Shown: positions 23,139-36,600 of the stretch, piece by piece
Layout of the letters: every line of letters starts with the position of its first letter
Position numbering within the stretch: the first letter of the stretch is position 1
DNA from: Paramacrobiotus metropolitanus
Taxonomy: Eukaryota; Tardigrada; Eutardigrada; Parachela; Macrobiotidae
DNA length: 64,000 nucleotides
Direction: 5' to 3'
NCBI RefSeq assembly: GCF_019649055.1
Contig: NW_026570246.1
Span: forward strand, 372,001-436,000
Position numbers and translations under genes: made by a program
The notes under the pieces: model-generated
Seen by the model: only the letters and a program-made list of their open reading frames with translations
The model's database searches: none
What the model was told of the DNA's origin: nothing

Positions 23139-23333
23139 CCCCGAAGGGACGGGCCGATCCCAGAAGTACTGCAATACTGGGCCAACCCAGGCAAGGATGG
23201 AGCAAGCTCCAGAGCCTCGCCACGCTCCAAAAATTCCAGTGACAATCGGACCCCCAATGGGGGTCGCGGTAGTTGTCACACTACCGAGAACAGATACTAC
23301 ACTTTGATCTTAGCCAAAAGGCCGAGAAGCGAT
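23139..23333 (-). ncRNA. U2: U2 spliceosomal snRNA
   Basis: Read on the minus strand from 23333, the sequence starts ATCGCTTCTCGGCCTTTTGG, the invariant 5' end of U2 with stem-loop I. It continues through CTAAGATCAAAGTGTAGTAT, which contains the GUAGUA branch-point-pairing region. A stem-loop at the IIa position (CGGTAGT/AACTACCG) and a strong IIb-like stem (GACCCCC ATT GGGGGTC) follow, then the Sm site in GGAATTTTTGGAGC. The 3' half folds around GGAGCTTGCTCC and the stem IV region with TATTGCAGTACTTCTGG. The 3' end is approximate, taken at CGTCCCTTCGGGGAC. U2 pairs with the intron branch site in the spliceosome. The promoter should lie just above 23333, but no PSE-like element could be assigned. 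Confidence 0.95.
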
Positions 23334-24653
23334 ACCGTTGTGAAAGTTGAGCTAGCTGAGTGCAGCTGTTGAATAAATTACCGACGGCATTTCGGTATCA
23401 CTTTTTAAGACTTCAGTTCAGAGACTGTTATCATTGTTTTTCAAAATAAAACATTCCATAATATATTTAAATTTTAGTCTAACATTTTCAAATTCAAAAT
23501 TGAAGAAAATCTGAAACAGTTCTGGAGATAACACGATCGAAACCGTTGACTATTTGGGGATTTCGCTTTATGGGTACGTAAAAGCCGCTCATGGCACCAT
23601 ACGAGACAACTTTGGCGGCCAGTTGTAAGAACTTTTGTTGGGCACTTTAGTACAGAACCGTCACTACAGATAAGTATTTACTCTGCTCGTACCGTAACTT
23701 GCTGTATCATCCAATCTCCAGTATTCTCCACATCTTGAGAAAACATCTGATCTCCACATTAAACTGTTCATTCCATTCAAAATGTTACATATTTAAAAAT
23801 AATTGTATGAAAGTTTCTGCATGCACTGAACAGCGTTTTAACTACAAATTTTTAAATGTTTAGTTCGATTTGCAGTCATGGCTTACAAAGGGTACGACAG
23901 GAGCAAACAGGACCTAAAAATACCAGTCTAGGACACCAACTCTCCCAAATTTAAACCTCTGTATAAAAAAATTAGAAACGGCTGATTATTAGAAGTTTGC
24001 ACTACTGTACCTCGGTTACTCTCTATACATCTGGCCATTATTCTACTGCACAGTATGTTGAATATATACATACACGTACGTAGACGGTAGAAGTCCTTGT
24101 AGAGTATGTAACAGTCTGATAAAGTAATATTACCAGTCTGATGTGTCCATTTGCAGGAGTAAAAAGTGTCTGCAACTGGTGAAAGCAAATGCTTATTGCA
24201 GTCTATGAATGGAAGCGCATGTTTACAAAGATGTGCAAATAAGTCAACATGGCGGTCTAAACAAAATTCGATAACATTCTTGGTCAAATATTACGATGAG
24301 GTTCAGTTCATTGATATAACTGGCTATCTGTTTGATTATTATTAATTAATGATTGTTGATTGAAAAGTTCAGCCTTGGTCAAGCTGGAGACATTGTTGCA
24401 TAATATGGTTAATTTTGCTTCGTTGGATCAGTGTTAAATTGTCGCAATATGCACAGCGGTCACTGACAGTGCGACATTTGATTTCTCTCATCACTATTCA
24501 TCGCTCAGATTGCTCATTGAAACCGGCATCGACATCCGGTGATAGTTTTCCGAAAGTATTCCCAATTATTTTGACCCATGATGACTTTCTTATAATTATA
24601 CCTTTCCGGATGTTCGACTGCTGAGCACAACTTGTTTATTACTGTGGTTCAAT
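23334..24653. other. Intergenic between U2 and the cadherin-like gene
   Basis: It holds the presumptive U2 promoter (adjacent to 23333) and the 5' region of the cadherin-like gene. No convincing coding segment; the 119-codon minus frame at 23928-24287 lacks family features. Confidence 0.4.
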
Positions 24654-27600
24654 ATGACGCTGTTACAGGAATACTCGATAATTTTGCTTTCGCACATATT
24701 TACCGCTGTTTTTCTTATTTCGAAGGTAAAACCAACCGAAAAATGGCAGATAATACAATACTTGCCCCGCCGCAAACCATCGGGCATTTACGAACTATTT
24801 GTTATTCCTGTTTTCAGATTGATTGTATGCGCCAAAATGTTGGGAAGACTCACCGCTATCGCAGCAGCGGCAATAACGCAGTGGTCGACAATATGGGCAT
24901 TCCGCTGTGTCCGGATATTCCGGCGCGGTACGCTTTCCTCAAGCCGAACACCAAAGTGGGAGATATAATTTCAGGAGCCCCACCGGTAAAGTATTGATAA
25001 TATTTTAAAAAATATTCTGTCGGTCATGTTTCTGTTGTGCCCTTTCAGAGTGCAGCTGGTTTTCCATCTCTTTATTATATAAAAGATGGCAATGAACATC
25101 GACTCTTCTCAATCGACAAAAACAGGTTTTTGAAATTTACTGTTATGCACTTTTGTTCAAACAACCATTGTTTAATAACATTTTTGAACTTTTATTTCAG
25201 CGGAAAAGTGTACGTTGCCACACCCATATCTTTGCCGCTCCTGATGATGAACCACAAACTGACGATCATCGTTTCTTCCGGATTAAAAGTAATTAAGGAA
25301 CATCCTTTATGCTGCGACTGTGCAAATGCTGCAGTGATATGTTTTATGTGCAGACATGTTCCTTGAAAATTTTCATCCAAGCTGCCGCGTTTAAGCAAGG
25401 CTCCGAGCGCTCCTTTCTCGTCCCATCACCGCGTGTCGATCTGATGGACAAGTTGCCGAACAAGACACCGTCGATCCGGAACCCCGGCAGCTCTTCCTGC
25501 CCGGTATCCCCAATGATCCACGCAACGGAATGCCGTTGGAGAGCGATCTCAGCCCACCTAATCCCCCTCCGCAACAACAAAATGTCGTCCCCAATCCAGC
25601 CTTCAACATCGCTCCGAATCCACAAGATGCTTTAATGGGCGCGGTATATGTTGTTCCCCCACAGCAGAATGCGGTATTTACCAATCAGTTGAACACGATT
25701 CCCAATCAACCGTTCAATATTTTCACCACGGAACTGCCCATTCTCACCACAACCGCACTGGACCAGTTGGTGACCTCTCCCTTCGTCCCGGTGCCGGTCG
25801 AAGCCATGGATATGTTTATCAGTAAACAAGCCGCTCTGCCGCCTGCATCCGGTTTCGGCGCCCAATCTCAGTCTCAGCAGGTGATCAACACCAACGGCAT
25901 CATTTCCCAGTTCCCGGTCCTGCCCAGTGCCGGTGGTAATTATCCGTCGGCCACGCAGGATAACACGCAACCGGCATCCAATGCCACGCTGCAGCGGCCC
26001 CCGCCGAGCTGCTCGCAGCCGCTGTATACCGGGATTGTCTCGGAGAACGCCCCGATTGGAACGTTTGTGGTACGGGCTATCGCCACGGGGGATCGTATTC
26101 AGTGGAGTATTTCCGATACGGCGTTTGAACGGTTCAGTGTAAATCCCACGACCGGGGAGGTGTCGGTGGCTGGATCGTTGAAAAGGCGAACCAGGGCGGC
26201 CATGGAGTTTAAATTACGAGCGACGGATGCATTCGGACTGGTAAGTTCAAATGACGTAAACCGTACACGCTAAGTTATAAGTAAGTTATAGTAATACGTT
26301 AAACAACTAGGTACGTGGATGTAACGATGTTGCTTTTGAGATAAATAATAATGTATACAATACACCATATATTTATTTGATAATGGAAATTCCTAATAGA
26401 ATAACAGCTAACGAAACCATTTATAAAGTGATTATAATTATGATTAAGGTGATTTTATTAAGGTTATTATAATTTGGTAACACCATGTTTTTTGACGGCT
26501 TGGTTTTAGTGGTGCGATGCAGTAGTGAGGATCAACGTGGTTTCCGACAGCTCCGCCACACCATCCAATTATCCACCGTACTTCACTCAAAATTACTATT
26601 ATTTCACGATTCAGTGTGGAACCAGTGGTCAGCGAGTTGGTTCGGTGGTAGCATCGGACACTGACGCTGGTCAGACTATTTCGTATCAAGTCATCAATAC
26701 CAAGTATACACGCGTGATCTATCGAATAATGTCATTTGCGATATACTCCTATTGGTATGATAATATATCCCCTTTTGCAGCGAATTTTCCGTTGATGCTA
26801 ATGGAAACATTCAGTCTACAACGCCCATTCAGACGTCATCCCAACGAACCTTTGTAGTCACCGCTGTGGACACCGGCTTCCCGCCACAGACGGCTACCAC
26901 GACGGTAGTGGTCAGTGTGGCCGGAAGTTGTGGTGCTGTCAACAATGCCAACACCCCACCGACGTTCTCGCAGACCAACTATGTGCTCAGCGCTTCGTGT
27001 CGGGTTAACGGTGTTTTTGTCGGCATGATTTCGGTAAGCGTTCCCTGTGTTGAAGCTGCATAAAAGGTATTTCATTCTCGTTTAGAAGGTGGTTAATAAA
27101 ATGCTTTATACTACTATGCAACCGAAACGAATGTACATTGTACGAGTGTCAAATATCACCTAATTATTTAGGCACGGGATTACGAAAACAACGCTATCAC
27201 ATACACACTAAGAGGAACAAAGTAATATTCGTAATTTTCTCTTTTTATTTAATAGAAATGTTTATGTGTGTTACTCTATGATTTCAGCGAATTTAACATT
27301 AATCCAACAACCGGTGAACTACGCGCTCAGGGATCCTTAAACGATGCTGCACCGCGAACGTTTTCTGTTGTCGCTACAGGTTTGTAATGGAATGCACTTT
27401 ACGGTGCACATAATATTTATAATTTGATTCACTGGAATGGAGTAAATTAAGTTATATTTCGCTCCGATCCTGCAGCTGCTCATTGTTAATGAAAACTGTA
27501 AATGTGTAAGGTTGTACTGACAAAAACTACTTGGCTGTTGGGTTTCATGTCTTGCAAATGTACTGCCTGCAGCTGCGTTTTTTAACTGTAGACAATGGTG

Positions 27601-30600
27601 TTCCTCCAATGTCCTCTGTTGCCACTGTCAGTGTCAACGTGGCGAACTGTAGTCCGCCAAATAATCCGCCGACATTTTCACAAAGTGCATTCCAGTTTAC
27701 CGTTCCTTGTGATACGGTGATTGGAACTACTATCGGATCAGCTCAAGTAAGACACAGTACACTGAATATTATTCAGTATTGTACAGACTGGCGTGTAAGG
27801 AAGTCGGGAAATCCTAATAGGCAATATACTGTAAATTACCATACTTTTTCTGAATGAACATCAACCGTAAAACTGGTTAGCTACAAATAATTTAATTGCC
27901 ATTAAGCTGGGTGTTGAAGATTAAATAATTGTTTAACATGGAATCAGCTTACAGTGGCGCGGCGATACACTGATCTGATTAGTATTAGTAACGGCGCGAA
28001 ATAATTATACAGTAAATGCTCTGCGGTGTGACAATGGTTTAAGCGCAAGGTCATGAGGAGTCTACGGCTGCACACTGCGCTGCCGGAAGAAGAGGATTTA
28101 CTCCTAATTACAATACATGAAGCTGTGTGCCAGTCTACACAGCTTCCTCTTACTCTTTAATTTATGCTGTTCATTTGCAGGCCTACGACAGCGAGGCGAA
28201 CCAGATAGTTTATTCGTTGACGGGAACTCAGTATGTCGATCCCTAAATGTATTTCCCAAAAGTGCCCGTTTTGTTGACGTGCATGATCTTATGCAGAGAG
28301 TTCAGCGTCAATTCTGCGACGGGATTAATGAGTTTGACTAGTCCGTTGCAAGGCATTGGAGTTAGACAATATGGCATACTGGCTACGGATAATGGACAAC
28401 CACCTTTATCGTCCAGCGCCGGTATTACTGTCGTGGTCAACGGAAACTGCGGTCCACAGGCGGCGACGACGACACCGACTCCGGCTCCCTTTACGGCTGT
28501 AAGGATGCTCTGCATACTGATAATTGTAGAGCAGTGGTTTTAGCTGTCGGTTGAACACTTTTAGTAAGCGGTAAGGTATAACCTTTAATCTTTAATCAAA
28601 CTGCGCTGAGGTTGTTGTCTACTAAAACCTTTTTTTCTTCTGCTTATTAATAGTTAATAGACACGCGCAGTTTTAGCGAATTTCTTTATTTCTCTTACTA
28701 CAATTATGGAGGATTTCATACATATGACAGTGCATTACTCTGAGTGTAGGCGAATCTATGCCAAATTATGTTCCTTACGGTATCATTTACCGTTAGGTTT
28801 TGGCGTACCTTTATGTTATCGCTCATTCTTTGAATGACTTGCATTGTTTTTACGCGATATTCAGAGTTTTCTAGAACGTATTTGATTGTCTGTTTGTCAT
28901 TGAGTCGTTGGTCGAGTGTAAATTTACCTGAGAACAATAATTTTAGCCGCCCACGCCTTTCACTTCGCCTCCGCTGTTTTTAACCACAGCCCCCAGTATA
29001 CCCACACCTCCATTCTTCCAGCAGCAAGTGTTTTCCGGAACAGTGCCATGTCTTACTTCCGCAGGATCCACTATTGGAACATTCCCAGTACAGTTTAATA
29101 TCTTACTGCAGTTGCATTTTTTGCAGTACTTAATGTTGTTAAAAGCGGTAGAAAAATCAAGAGCCTTGCTTACGAAAGATGAATGTTTTACATTTTCATA
29201 GGCGACGTATTCAGCCGGCCAACAGTTCCTCACATATTCGCTGGCTGGAACAAAGTGAGTTGGGTTTGAACCCGAAGCCCATACATATTTAGAAAACAAC
29301 GCTTTATTTAGCGAATTCATTGTGAATAATAACGGAGCCATCACAAACGCGGTGGTACTTCCCTCTGGAGCTACTAGGACATTCACGTTAGTGGCATCAG
29401 GTCAGTACCTCACTCACTGCTTATGAAGTGCACACCAGTACGTCACTGTTAGTTACCGGAATTCTGGTGCGTAAAAACACAGAAGTGTGTTAAAAAGTTA
29501 AAAATCAGAACATTTTTCTGTTGTTACTTGTTCTTGCCTGCAAAAAGGAGATGACGTCTGCTGGTCATACTGAAGTTTTAGTTACGGAAAAACGCCGGTA
29601 TCAATAATCAGAACAAATGCTGCGAAGTGTAATCATTCTGCACACAATTCTTTCCATACCTGTAGCTGTGGTTTGCGATCATCAAATTTGGCAGTCTCAC
29701 GCCGTTGTGTATCAAAATAGTTTATTTTTTCTGTGTATAACTGTCTGTTACTCACTATAGACCCTCGTTACCCTTCTGCAACGGCCAGCGCACAAATTAT
29801 CATCAACGTCGGGATTTGCCCTCAGACGCCACCAACAACCTCTGCACCGATTCCGCGTCCAGCTTTCCCGCAAAGTCAGTACGTGGCAACGGTGTCCTGC
29901 ATTACTTCGCCCGGATTCGTCATTGGAACCATGACTGTAATACAGCAACCTGTTGCGTAAAACGAGTATGAATGTGATGAAATAAAGCCGGCCCATTTTC
30001 AGGCTCAATACTCGCTCCCGCAACAATTGACATATAACCTTGCCGGCACAAAGTACTTCAATCTGCTTAATATCTTGGCACCGATTGCGATTAACGTTGT
30101 GCTTTCCTAGCGCTTTCACCATTGACAATTCGGGAAGATTGACAAATACCGTGCCATTGGATGGTGCCGTAGTTCCTTCATACACATTTACGGTTATTGC
30201 TTCCGGTAATAATTAAAGAGCCTATAGCTGTTTGTTTTGAAGTACACACTGGTGAATATTACAATTCGGCGTACAATTTGTATTTTTCGCAAGTGCAGAA
30301 TTCAGTGCAGCCAAATCATCTGTTGTGTGAAACAGCTGCTGTATCCACCGAGTGCGCCAAATCCCTGTTTTTGCCTTAGATTCCAGAAATACAGCATCCA
30401 GTGCGACGGCTGTCGTTGTGATAAATGTCCAGCCTTGTATAGCATCTACGACCCCAACAACGACTGCCATTACTACACCCCCTGTAGCACCGCCTAGTTT
30501 CCAGTTAGCACAGTATTTCGCCAATATTTCCTGTTTAACAACGCCGGGATTTCTGATTGGCACAATTACGGTTAGCTGATATTTTATGATAATGCTTTAT

Positions 30601-33600
30601 AATGGATGACAAATTCGTATGTGTTTGGTTTTGTTAGGCACAATACAGTCGACCGCTTACGTATTCTTTGGTGAATACCAAGTAAGTGTTTCTTTCTGAA
30701 TTTCGATAGCGGAAACAGGTTGTCACAAACTGCATTTCAGCGCATTCACTGTGGACAATTTTGGCCAAGTGACCAACACAGGACCAGTAAATGGAGCTGT
30801 TGTCCCTACCTACTTCTTCTCCATTGTGGCACGAGGTTAGCGCAATTTAATTAACGCGTTTTCTCTTTCCTAAATTCTTATATGCAGCTAAGTTATTATA
30901 CTAATTGAACTATCGAAATAAAACAAAATCGAATTTCAGATTCTGTACGTGCGCATTATACCTTTGCTGTATACGCACCGCGGCGCATGCATATTAAGCG
31001 ACTTATGTTATATTATTCCAATGCAAACAAAATAATTTTTTTCCAGACACAGCAAATCCGGCGATCAGCGCCACCGCGCAAGTAGTAATTTCCGTAGGGT
31101 CCTGTGTTGCGCCCGTTGCCACAACTCAGCCAACACTGCCTCCAACTGTCCCGACTGCCCCCACACCGCCTCCTTTTGTTTTCACGACACCACCGTTTAT
31201 CTTTACCACTCCCCCTTTTGTCTTTCCTACGCCGGGTCCTACAACATCTGCTCCATTTCTTCCTACTCCTCCCCGTTTCTCACAACAGCAATACGTTTTT
31301 AACATTGCCTGTCAGAACAATCCTGGTTTTCCTGTTGGCGCTGTATCGGTAAGCCGTAAGGATACCAATACGTTTTGTCAGAAATGTAAAAAGTTGGAAT
31401 TGTCAAAATTAATCGTGATTATGTTTGTCCATGAATCAGCAATCTATCTGAACAGTGTACGGTACGGTACAGTGTACGGTTTCTGTATCTGCGAGAAAAT
31501 CTTGACTTTTTGTTTAGGTGCAATATCAGCAGCCGCAACAACTTACGTTGACTTTGACTAATACCAAGTGAGTGATCTTTACGAATTTTAGCTTTTTGGT
31601 CTTCGTAAAAATGTTGTCGTTAACTATTAGTTCTGAACTATTTTACTCTTTAGTGATTTCCGTATCGACAATTCTGGCCAAATTACAGCAAATGTTCCAA
31701 TGAACGGCGCTCAAAGACCGGTGCACAATTTTAATGCTGTTGCTCAAGGTAAGAGCGAAGAAATAAAAAGAAAATTCGGTGCTTTTCAGTGTATTGCATT
31801 AATTTCAAGAAGCACTGCGGCAATTGCATTTGTGCTTTGTTTATCTGAGATGTCTGAGAAAACCTGTAACATAGATTCACCAGATTTAATTTTCGGACAG
31901 ATTCGTTCAACCCGTCCCTTTCCGCCACCGCCCAGATCGTGGTAAATGTCGCTGCCTGCTCCTTCACAACACAACCCACCTTCCCGCCAACATTGCCACC
32001 AACTACACCGGCTCCGCTCCCTCCACAGTTTCCACAGGGACAATATGTGTTCAACGTGCAGTGTCTGAGCAACATAGGAAGCCCAATCGGCACGACCATA
32101 GTCAGTATTGTGCTTTGCTGGCATTGGTGTACATCTCCTGTTACTTGTACTAACTGCAGAAATCTGTTTCTTTGCAGGCTCAGTATTCACAACCTCAGCA
32201 GCTTGTCTACAATCTGATTAATACAAAGTAATGATGAACACATAATTAATGCCGTCCATAACACTTTTTATTCTCCATTGCTGCTTTTTGTAGCTCGTTC
32301 GCAATAAATAACGGCGGCCAGATATCCAACACCGTATTGTTGAACGGAGCTATTCAGCCGTCGAATACGTTTACGGTGGTTGCTGCTGGTATGTATACGG
32401 TTTAGTAAAACTAAATAATTTTCTCTGTGATTGGTTTTACTTTCATGTCAGTGTCTCGCTGTTAGATTCAAGAAATCCGGTTTTAAGTGGAACTGCACAA
32501 ATCATTGTCAATGTGGCTGCTTGCATTACACCCGGTACACCCGCTCCCGTGACCTTCCCGCCGACACTCCCTCCAACGCAACCTCCGCGTCCAGTTTTCC
32601 CGCAAGCCCAGTACACCGCTAATGTTTCTTGTTTGACGTCTGTTGGGTTTTTGGTTGGGACGATAACGGTTTGTGACCATTCTGAACACTTCTCCTGTGT
32701 GCTATCTTCACGATTTCGGCTTTTCTAGGCCCAGTATCCACAGCAGTTGGTATACACACTGCAGAATACGAAGTACGTGGTATAGGGAGCTGATTTATTT
32801 TTTGGGTGATGGAAATTGTATATGACTTGTTATAGCACTTTTAATGTGGATAATTTTGGACAAATTCGGAATGTGATTCCACTTAACGGAGCCCAGCTTC
32901 CTTCGTCCACATTTTTTATAGTTGCCGCTGGTAAGTGCACTGGCTTCTCTGACATCCGTATCTTACGCTATAATTATAGTACATATTACGATAAACGTAA
33001 AATGTTGTATATAAATGCTGAATGCTGTAAACGAAATTTAAAAAGTGCAAAATGCTATTTTCTGAATTCCGTTTCCTCCTTTTTGTGTTGTGCGCAAGTT
33101 TAGTTTCAGGAAAATTATGCATATTTGCACCTTGCACAAAAAAATGTTGTTGAGTAAACAGAAAAACATTTCTGGCGCTATATGGTCTTTTTACTAGATC
33201 CTTCGAATCCGTCGAACAGCGCTTCGGCCCAGATAACCGTTTTTGTCGGCGTGTGTCCCACACCACCCCCAACGACTTCTGTCGCTGTATTTACACCTCC
33301 TGTTACGTTCCCCACTCCGCCACCGGTTTTCACATTCCCAACGCCACCAACCACACCGCGACCCACCCCTCCGCAGTTCTCGCAGTCACAGTATACGGCT
33401 TCTGTGGCCTGCCAAAGTCAGCCTGGTTTTCCCATAGGCACCGTGACGGTAATAGCTCAATGGTTGATCCCAACTGGCAAAAGAAATTAAACGAAATTAA
33501 TGTGGTCGCTATATTTCCAGGCACAGTACTCCCAGCCTAACCAGCTCAGTTACACGTTATCCGGAACAAAGTAATAACCGCTTTGCTGACAGGTTTCAGT

Positions 33601-36600
33601 TCGGATATCTTTCAGTTTTTTCTTAAAGTGACGGGATGATTCAGTGTACATCGAATAAATTGTGATCAAACTGGCTTCAGTTTATGGTTGACTTGTAGCT
33701 CCTTCTCGGTAAACAACGCGGGCCAAATCACGAACACAGTTCCGCTGGATGGAGCATTCATTCCGACACATACGTTTACCATAACAGCCATCGGTATTTT
33801 TAAGCCCATTAGGATAATTATTATAAACCGAAGATATGACAATTGATTTGACTTTTTAGACGCAAGGAATCCATTGTTAAGTGCATCAGCGCAAATCCTG
33901 GTCACTGTTGCTGCGTGCACTACAACGACGTCCGATTCCCATAGTGACTACGCCCCAACCGCGCCCTCCTGTATTCTCGCAAAATGTGTACTTCGTGACT
34001 GCGGCGTGTTTGAGCAATCCTGGCAGTACTGTCGGAAGTGTGCAGGTACAAATTCGCTGCGTTTAGTTACTGATATGTGTAAATGTTCACAATGGTGACC
34101 TTTTGTGATAATAGGCAACAGACCCGTCCGGAGCGCCGGTAGTTTATCGGCTAACTGGAACCCCATCGTGAGCGATCTTTAGTAGTTCTTCGCTTCGAAC
34201 TTAACTTAAATGAAGCTTTTCAGAGAATTCGATGTCGACATTTCGAGAGGAAATATTGTCGTTACCCGTCAACCAACAAGCTCAGGATTCCGCACGATAA
34301 TCGTAGTGGCGACAGGTACTTACCTGTACAAACCATACTGAAATGTATTGCAATGCATAATGTACCTTACGTAAATGGAGTAAGTGTTAAAGTACCCCTC
34401 TGTCGTTAATCCTAAGTTTTGCCAGGGTTCTGATAACTATTTTGCGCTTATAAACAGTATGCTGACATTGCGCACATTTTCTTACACTTTACATGAATGG
34501 ATTTAAATTTATAATCCGAAATGTTCTGATTGTGAAATGCAGGAGTGAATCCATCTCTGACTGCCTCGGCCACAGTCCAGATCGTCATCAACGAACCTTG
34601 TACATCGCCCACTCCGGCTCCCTTCACCAACCCGATAACCTTTGCAACCACACCAACGCCGATTATCACCACAACACTACCGGTTACTCTTCCTCCTCCG
34701 CCGCGTTTCACACAGGGACTGTACTTCTTCACGTACGGATGCGCTTCCAGTAGTAATCAACCAGTCGGTTCCGTCCAGGTACAGAATAAACGTGCACTTA
34801 TACTGTGATTGCAGTACTGCAGAGTTACAATTTACAGGCTACAGGAAATCAGATTACATACTCCTTGCAAGGCACCAATGCCTTTACTATCTCCAACACG
34901 GGAGAAATCCGTGCGGTGTCGCCTCCACAAGGATCGCAGACGGTGACCTTCCAGGTAGTGGCCAGTGACAATTCGGGTGGGGCGGTACGGGCCGATGTGG
35001 CACAAGTTCAAATCTCCGTATCAGCCTGCACCACACCGCAACCAGCCCAACCACCGTTCTTCCAACAAGCCACGTACAGTATGGTTATCAGTTGTCCGTC
35101 GTCGCCTAACGTCCTTGTGGGAACAGTTACCGTAAGTACATTCTCATCCCTTTGCGAATATAATATACTCATAACTTTATGTAAAAATATTACGAAATGC
35201 TTCAAGTTCTCGCTCTACTACTCTGTAGTACACGAATTATCCTTGCAGGCCCAGTATTCGCAGCCACAGAACCTCGTCTACAATCTGGTTAATGCCAAGT
35301 ATGGGAATTAATTCTTGCAACTTCGTTTCCTTTTTTACGGTTGTGTGTATAAATTTTGCAGTCAGTTTTCGGTGGATAATCGGGGCGAAATCAGAAGCAC
35401 CGTTCTCCTCAACTCAGGATCAAACTATTTCTTCACCGTTACTGCATCAGGTTATTTCTTTAATTTACTGATAAGAATTATTGTGCCTGGAGTTAATACG
35501 TTTTTGCAAACGCAGACAATCGAAATCCGTCACTGTCGGCTTCCGCTCAAGTTTCCGTAAATGTTCTTCCATGCACGACGTTGCCGTTCACCGTTCCGAC
35601 ACCTCCACCGATCTTGACTACTCCGCCCGGTGCTCATCGCGTTCACTCAGGCGCTCTATTCGTTTTTGGCGACTTGCCCTATTACTGCTAATCAAGTTGT
35701 TGGAAGTGTGCAGGTAATTACGTGATTAACATTCTGCGTGTTCTTGGGAATCTCTACCGCCGCTAATTTCAAATCATGGTGAGATGGCATATTTTATTGG
35801 GATGGAATATTTTATCACAACGTTCAGTTTAGAAAAATGTTCACGCTCAAAGCACCTGTTCGATATAATCTTGCACGATTTAAAGACGTTTGTGTAGTAT
35901 TTGTAGCTGTGCCGTTGGTTTCTTAGATCAACATCCATTAAACTCAATTTTTTTTTGTGAACATCCGTTTAACTTTTGTGCTAGAGAAACAAGCTGCAAC
36001 GTAAAACTTTCTTTAATTTGTACATTGCAGGCATTTGGCACGAACATCCGATACGGACTATCTGGAACAACCAATTTCACCATTTCTCAATCGGGACAAA
36101 TCAGCACAGTGGGAACTCTCCAGGGACCGCTGCTTCTGCCGTTCCGTGTGACTGCCACCGGTCCGGACGGAACATCGGTTGGTGCGGACGTGCAGGTATC
36201 CGTCCCATCCTGTCTAGTTCCGACGCAGCCCACCCAGCCACCTCCAGTAACACCAGCGACCGTCACACCGACCTTCGCACAATCCGCGTATACATTTACG
36301 ATCGCGTGCCCAAGTTCCGCCAATATTCTCATTGGAACCATTACGGTACATTATCCATATTCGAATGCCGGACTATAGAATCGTTATTAACATGTGCATT
36401 GCAGGCGCAATATTCCCAGCCGCAGAATTTGGTATACTCATTGTTTAATTCCAAGTAAGCTCAGATGGCGCGAATACTTTATAGAAGTGCGAGCTTTGTT
36501 TCACAAGTGACCTTTTGTAGTGAGTTCTCCGTTGACAATTTTGGAGAAATTCGGAGCACTGTGTTACTGAGTCCGGCAACTTCCTATACTTTTGCTCTTA

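Noticed and set aside
25344-25970. Three long minus-strand frames opposite cadherin exon 5
   Set aside because: The plus strand encodes the Pro/Gln-rich linker and a cadherin-like module continuous with the rest of the gene; the minus frames arise from its codon bias.
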